Part shown: one piece after another, positions 60,610 to 64,000 of the stretch
How the letters are laid out: each line of letters opens with the position of its first letter
Numbering within the stretch: position 1 is the stretch's first letter
Assembly (NCBI RefSeq): GCF_026151205.1
Contig: NC_087077.1
Location: 12,188,983 to 12,252,982, forward strand
Direction: 5' to 3'
Source: Bolinopsis microptera
Lineage: Eukaryota > Ctenophora > Tentaculata > Lobata > Bolinopsidae
Length of the DNA: 64,000 nt
Translations under genes and position numbers: made by a program
The notes under the pieces: generated by a model
The model's input: the letters and a program-made list of their open reading frames with translations, nothing else
Database searches by the model: none
Told to the model about the DNA's origin: nothing

Positions 60610-61170
60610 TTAATACCTTCAATCTTTCCACCAGCACTACTGTCGTCTGCATACCAAGACTGTTTGCAAACACTGGGCTTGGAGGCTGTGGCTAGGTCAT
60701 CTACTAGAGGCTTGATCCCTAATGCATAGAATGCCATTGCTGCTACATCTCCCTGAGTTGAACCTTCCTCAGACTTAAGTTGGTAGTGGTCCTCGGTAGT
60801 ATTAATGATCAGGTCCGCTGGCTTTTGGTAGTGGTTCTTTAGATACTGATAGAGCGGAGGACAAATCTCATGAACATTGTGTAGGGCTGCTTCTCTATTA
60901 AGACGATTGAACGCATTATCAGCGTCAACCTGTAGTATTGCTTCAAGTTCAGTGTCACTGTCTTCCCAGATCTGTCTCATTGCATGAATGGAAGCCTCTA
61001 TTCCTGATTTGAGCCCTGCACAGGTCTGCAGTGGGCCAGCAGCATATTGTATATCAGTTTTGAAAGACATTATAACTGCTTTTCCAATGATTCTGCGCAA
61101 TATCTCGCCGATTCCAATAGGTCTTACACCAGGTTTCCCGTTCTTATCCTGGCCTTTATCAAGAGCCCTG
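60610..61170 (-). pseudogene. Reverse-transcriptase copy A, N-terminal catalytic part
   Basis: Sense order: A-L-D-K-G-Q-D-K-N-G-K-P, G-V-R-P-I-G-I-G-E-I, LRRIIGKAVIM, A-A-G-P-L-Q-T-C-A-G, ILQVDADNAFNRLNR (motif A), G-S-T-Q-G-D (motif B) and S-W-Y-A-D-D-S-S-A-G-G (motif C). All catalytic residues remain. The homopolymer-shifted place in copy B (A11) is a normal MSFKTDIQ here, so copy A has no shift there. Similarity fades beyond about 61170, where the copy is truncated. Confidence 0.8.
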
Positions 61171-63907
61171 CGGTTTCTTCGCGTTCGCGACTATACCCAT
61201 TTGCGATGCCACTGTGTGGACGTAGCTGTGATAAATCATACATTCTCTTAAACTACATGCTCTAACTCGGACATCGCATCCTTAACCAGTTCTGGGGACT
61301 GTTCCTGGGTAGAGTTATGAAAGCTTAAAGCTTTCGCGCCGCGCAAGCCCCCAAATATGGCTAAAAATGTGCATCGTCGTAGAATAACTTTGCATAGGCA
61401 GTGCGTGGTGTCATCAATATGGTAGTTAATTTTGATTTTCGGCCTCCGGCTTGATAGCCTAGTTGGCTGAGAGGGCGACTGGCTCAGTGTCACTGAGTTC
61501 GACTCCCTGTCTTGGCCAAAATTAAATTTTTATTGAAACAAGTTATTTCAACAGAAAAGTCCTAAAGAAAACACGTAAAACTGTGAAAACAGAATACTTC
61601 TCTGTATCTGGTAAATTTGCAGAAAATAGCCGGAATAGTAAAAAGACCTGGGAAGTAATTAATTGTATAAGACTAAGAGGAAAACGGCGGCGTGAAACAA
61701 AGCCGGATCTGTTATAGCAGATATTAGCAGTTTTTATATGATTTGGCCCAGTTTTGCACTGGGCCGAAACTGATTTGCTAACAGTTGTTTCTATCTGGTT
61801 TAAAAATTGAGAGTCTGCTGGGTGAAGATCAGTTGCCAATACTTGATAGCTTTGATAGCTTTATTATTCTGCCTGTCACGGTGGGAAAGAAAGGTCAAGG
61901 CTGCTCATTTCTAGACGTCCTTCATCTATACCGTCCATATCTGAAACAGATTCTCAGATAAGGATAAGGAACTAAATAACGATAAGGTGAACGGTTGATA
62001 TTAGAGTTAAAATCTGAGTGTTGGGAGAAAAATCTAGTAAATCTCAAACTGTTAAACTCTACTTACTTTTGATCCACCAGTTCTCATAATTTTTAAGCCG
62101 TAAAGCAGCAGACACGAGTCTAGAGGAATTGTTGAAACGCCAAGATCCGCTTTTACTTTTCAGTTCTCTGATCTTAATTTTCAATGTGTGAAGCAGCTGG
62201 CGTGAGTTTCGTGGAAATCTTTCATAATCCCAGCCTCCAGGAGTTGCTTTTATTTTGGGTCCTCTTAGAGCTTTAGAGGTTATCGATATTCCAGATTATG
62301 TCTGCTTTGTTGTCTGTACTTCCGGGGGTTGTATAAACCTGAGAAATTGAACAGTTCAATACCAGAGAGAATGCTGAAGACTTCGAAAGTTCTGCCAAAA
62401 TGTTTATTTTCTATACACAAATCCGAATTTTTCTCTTTAGTGGCGATTTTAGACAAAATTTACCTTCTTTCGGACTAAACTTTGAAACTGAATTGAAGTT
62501 TAAACGATTACCTCTAGAATGATATTAATGAATTAGTAAATTTATCATCAGAAGTCAAGTTATGGTCGATTTTGGAATAGTAGAGGCTCTTACGGGCAAA
62601 TAAGGCACTCTTCTGCTGGAGCCCCTAGGCTCCTGGGATGATTGTTTTATGGACTAGTAAGTAGTGCCGCATCGATAGCCGATCTCAGATGCCACTATGG
62701 AGGCTGTATAGCCATGTGCTGACGGTTATTTGCTTTTTTCCGCGCACCTCGCTAAATCACAAAATACCCGCTCGAATTTGATTTCAAAATATTCACAAAA
62801 CTCCTAGATACCTACTTGACGATATTACGTAGCCAGATTTACCTCTGTTGCCTATCTCTTGGTGTTATGACTATTCAAAGTTTCAGATTATCACGTGACA
62901 CATTATGTCACAGTAAATGCGCGCAAGAAAAACTTTCACACATATTTTTGATTCGGCGCAAGCGCGTTCCGCACAATTACTACAAAAAGAACCAGGGTTT
63001 TTCCCGACGAGTAATACTACTATACGTAATTTATTACTATGTGTGATACGAATGGTAACGGAACTTGTATCATAAGAAACAGTGATTTAAAAACAAGCTG
63101 CTATGATAAATGTTGCTATAAATCAGTAAGCACTACCTCGATGTAAGCATATTAGGGGTCGTTCACATAATACGGAATCACCGAGAGGGGGGGGGGGGGG
63201 GGTCAAATTAAACGTTGTTCAGGACGTGATTACGTAATATGTCAACGATCCTGTAAGAACATTACATTAGCCGTTACATAACATACATTGAGTTTTACGG
63301 GGCTAAATTTGAACTTTAACAAGTTCTCTGTTTGTTCTGGTGTTAGTTGGCATAACAAATACACCATTTGCAGCTTTAAATGTGACAGTGATCAGTGACG
63401 GGGAAGATGTAAAATAACATTTAGTCCGCCGCATTTCCCTAACACCCAGTTTGGAATTTGGATCTTATGTCATGGTCAGTGTAATAAATTCCAACGAATC
63501 TTTAGACTAATATCCACCAGGTTCTGAAAATAGCACTTTCAGCTGCTTTTAAAAATAAGCTATTTCTAATTTTCGATCTGACTGTAACTTCGTCGATTAG
63601 GCGAGGTTTTACAAGATAAAACTTTCATATGCCCCGTTTTAAACATCAAACTGTATTTTAATGTAATTAACAATGTAATAAAAACCATTTGTTTAATCAG
63701 AACTAAAAATGTCATAGCTGAAATCGATGGATCAGTCTGATAAAAGTTGAAACTAGTATAACGTGCTTCAAACCCCGGGTTGACACTTGGCCGTAAATCT
63801 GTGTTTGACATCTAGAGTTCTAAAGCTTACACACAAGAATTTTAGCAAACGCAATGTATTAAGAGAATACAACGTCAGAGAATTAAATTACAAAGAATAC
63901 AAAAGTA
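61171..63907. other. Mostly unannotated stretch
   Basis: No protein family is recognised. It holds a tRNA-like box A/B segment (61447-61518) and, near 63169-63230, a G14 tract after TAGGGGTCGTTCACATAATA, which resembles the end of a common animal MITE. Other short frames show no motifs. Confidence 0.35.
61447..61518 (+). other. tRNA-like segment with box A and box B (probable SINE head)
   Basis: TAGCCTAGTTGG (61457-61468 region) fits a box A (TRGCNNAGYNGG) and GAGTTCGACTCCC (about 61495-61507) fits a box B. Spacing is right for RNA polymerase III. The arms do not fold into a good acceptor stem, so a tRNA-derived SINE or decayed tRNA is more likely than a working tRNA. Confidence 0.4.
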
Positions 63908-63988
63908 ATGTCCACAATCATTGATATAAACAAGATGGATGTTGACGTCTTATTCGCTGAAGGTACTTTTGCAGAGTATAGCTGTGAA
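63908..63988 (+). CDS. First coding exon of an unknown gene (rest beyond the window)
   Basis: ATG 63908 opens 27 codons, MSTIIDINKMDVDVLFAEGT then FAEYSCE, ending exactly at a GAA|GTAAGC donor in phase 0. The peptide looks like the start of a soluble protein. Nothing more can be said without the next exon; chance occurrence is possible. Confidence 0.35.
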
Positions 63989-64000
63989 GTAAGCTTAATT

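Noticed and set aside
63190-63204. Poly-G tract as a functional G-quadruplex
   Set aside because: A single homopolymer next to a MITE-like end; simple slippage explains it.

Overview
The window looks like a non-bilaterian animal genome, most likely a cnidarian, although a sponge or similar lineage is not excluded. It is AT-rich. Genes have GT-AG introns of about 0.1 to 3 kb, there are many foldback and MITE-like elements, and the reverse-transcriptase families are of a kind I associate with corals, Hydra and sponges. Organism assignment is inference. All exon models were built by hand from splice signals and phase continuity and were not tested against transcripts.

Genes, left to right: (1) minus strand, 3114 to beyond position 1: a secreted protein with a signal peptide, two GCC2/GCC3-type cysteine modules and a very long acidic repeat tail that runs off the window. 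(2) minus strand, 9724-4136: a complete three-exon S-adenosylmethionine decarboxylase (AMD1-like, 336 aa), with large introns full of small elements. (3) plus strand, 19001-25523: a CFAP97/Hemingway-domain protein (about 1243 aa) with a giant K-P-A-T-P-A tail, including a GC-AG intron. (4) minus strand, 34920-27135: a 12-exon TERB1-like meiotic telomere protein (ARM repeats, linker, C-terminal Myb; about 752 aa). (5) plus strand, 28635-29297: a small two-transmembrane protein resembling the SLATT family, nested inside the last TERB1 intron. (6) minus strand, 36228-35257: a RING-like/TRAF-type zinc-finger protein. (7) the first exon of a further gene at the right edge (63908-63988).

From 36.3 to 45 kb the sequence is gene-poor: LINE remnants, minisatellites, tRNA-like relics and near-perfect palindromes.

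From 45 to 61.2 kb there is a layered insertion complex. A minus-strand reverse-transcriptase element (copy A) is split twice. One break is a 12.57 kb insertion (46667-59232) bounded by a 13-bp direct repeat and ending in an A/T-rich tail. It carries about 26 nearly identical copies of a 337-bp satellite, a second reverse-transcriptase element (copy B) inside the satellite, and a coding-type minisatellite. The other break is a 1.03 kb TTAA-flanked element (59583-60609). In both cases, removing the insert plus one flanking repeat copy restores the reverse-transcriptase frame, which fixes the order of events.

No operon-like organisation is seen and the genes have unrelated roles: polyamine synthesis, sperm/cilium-type protein, meiotic telomere attachment, and putative signalling or extracellular proteins.
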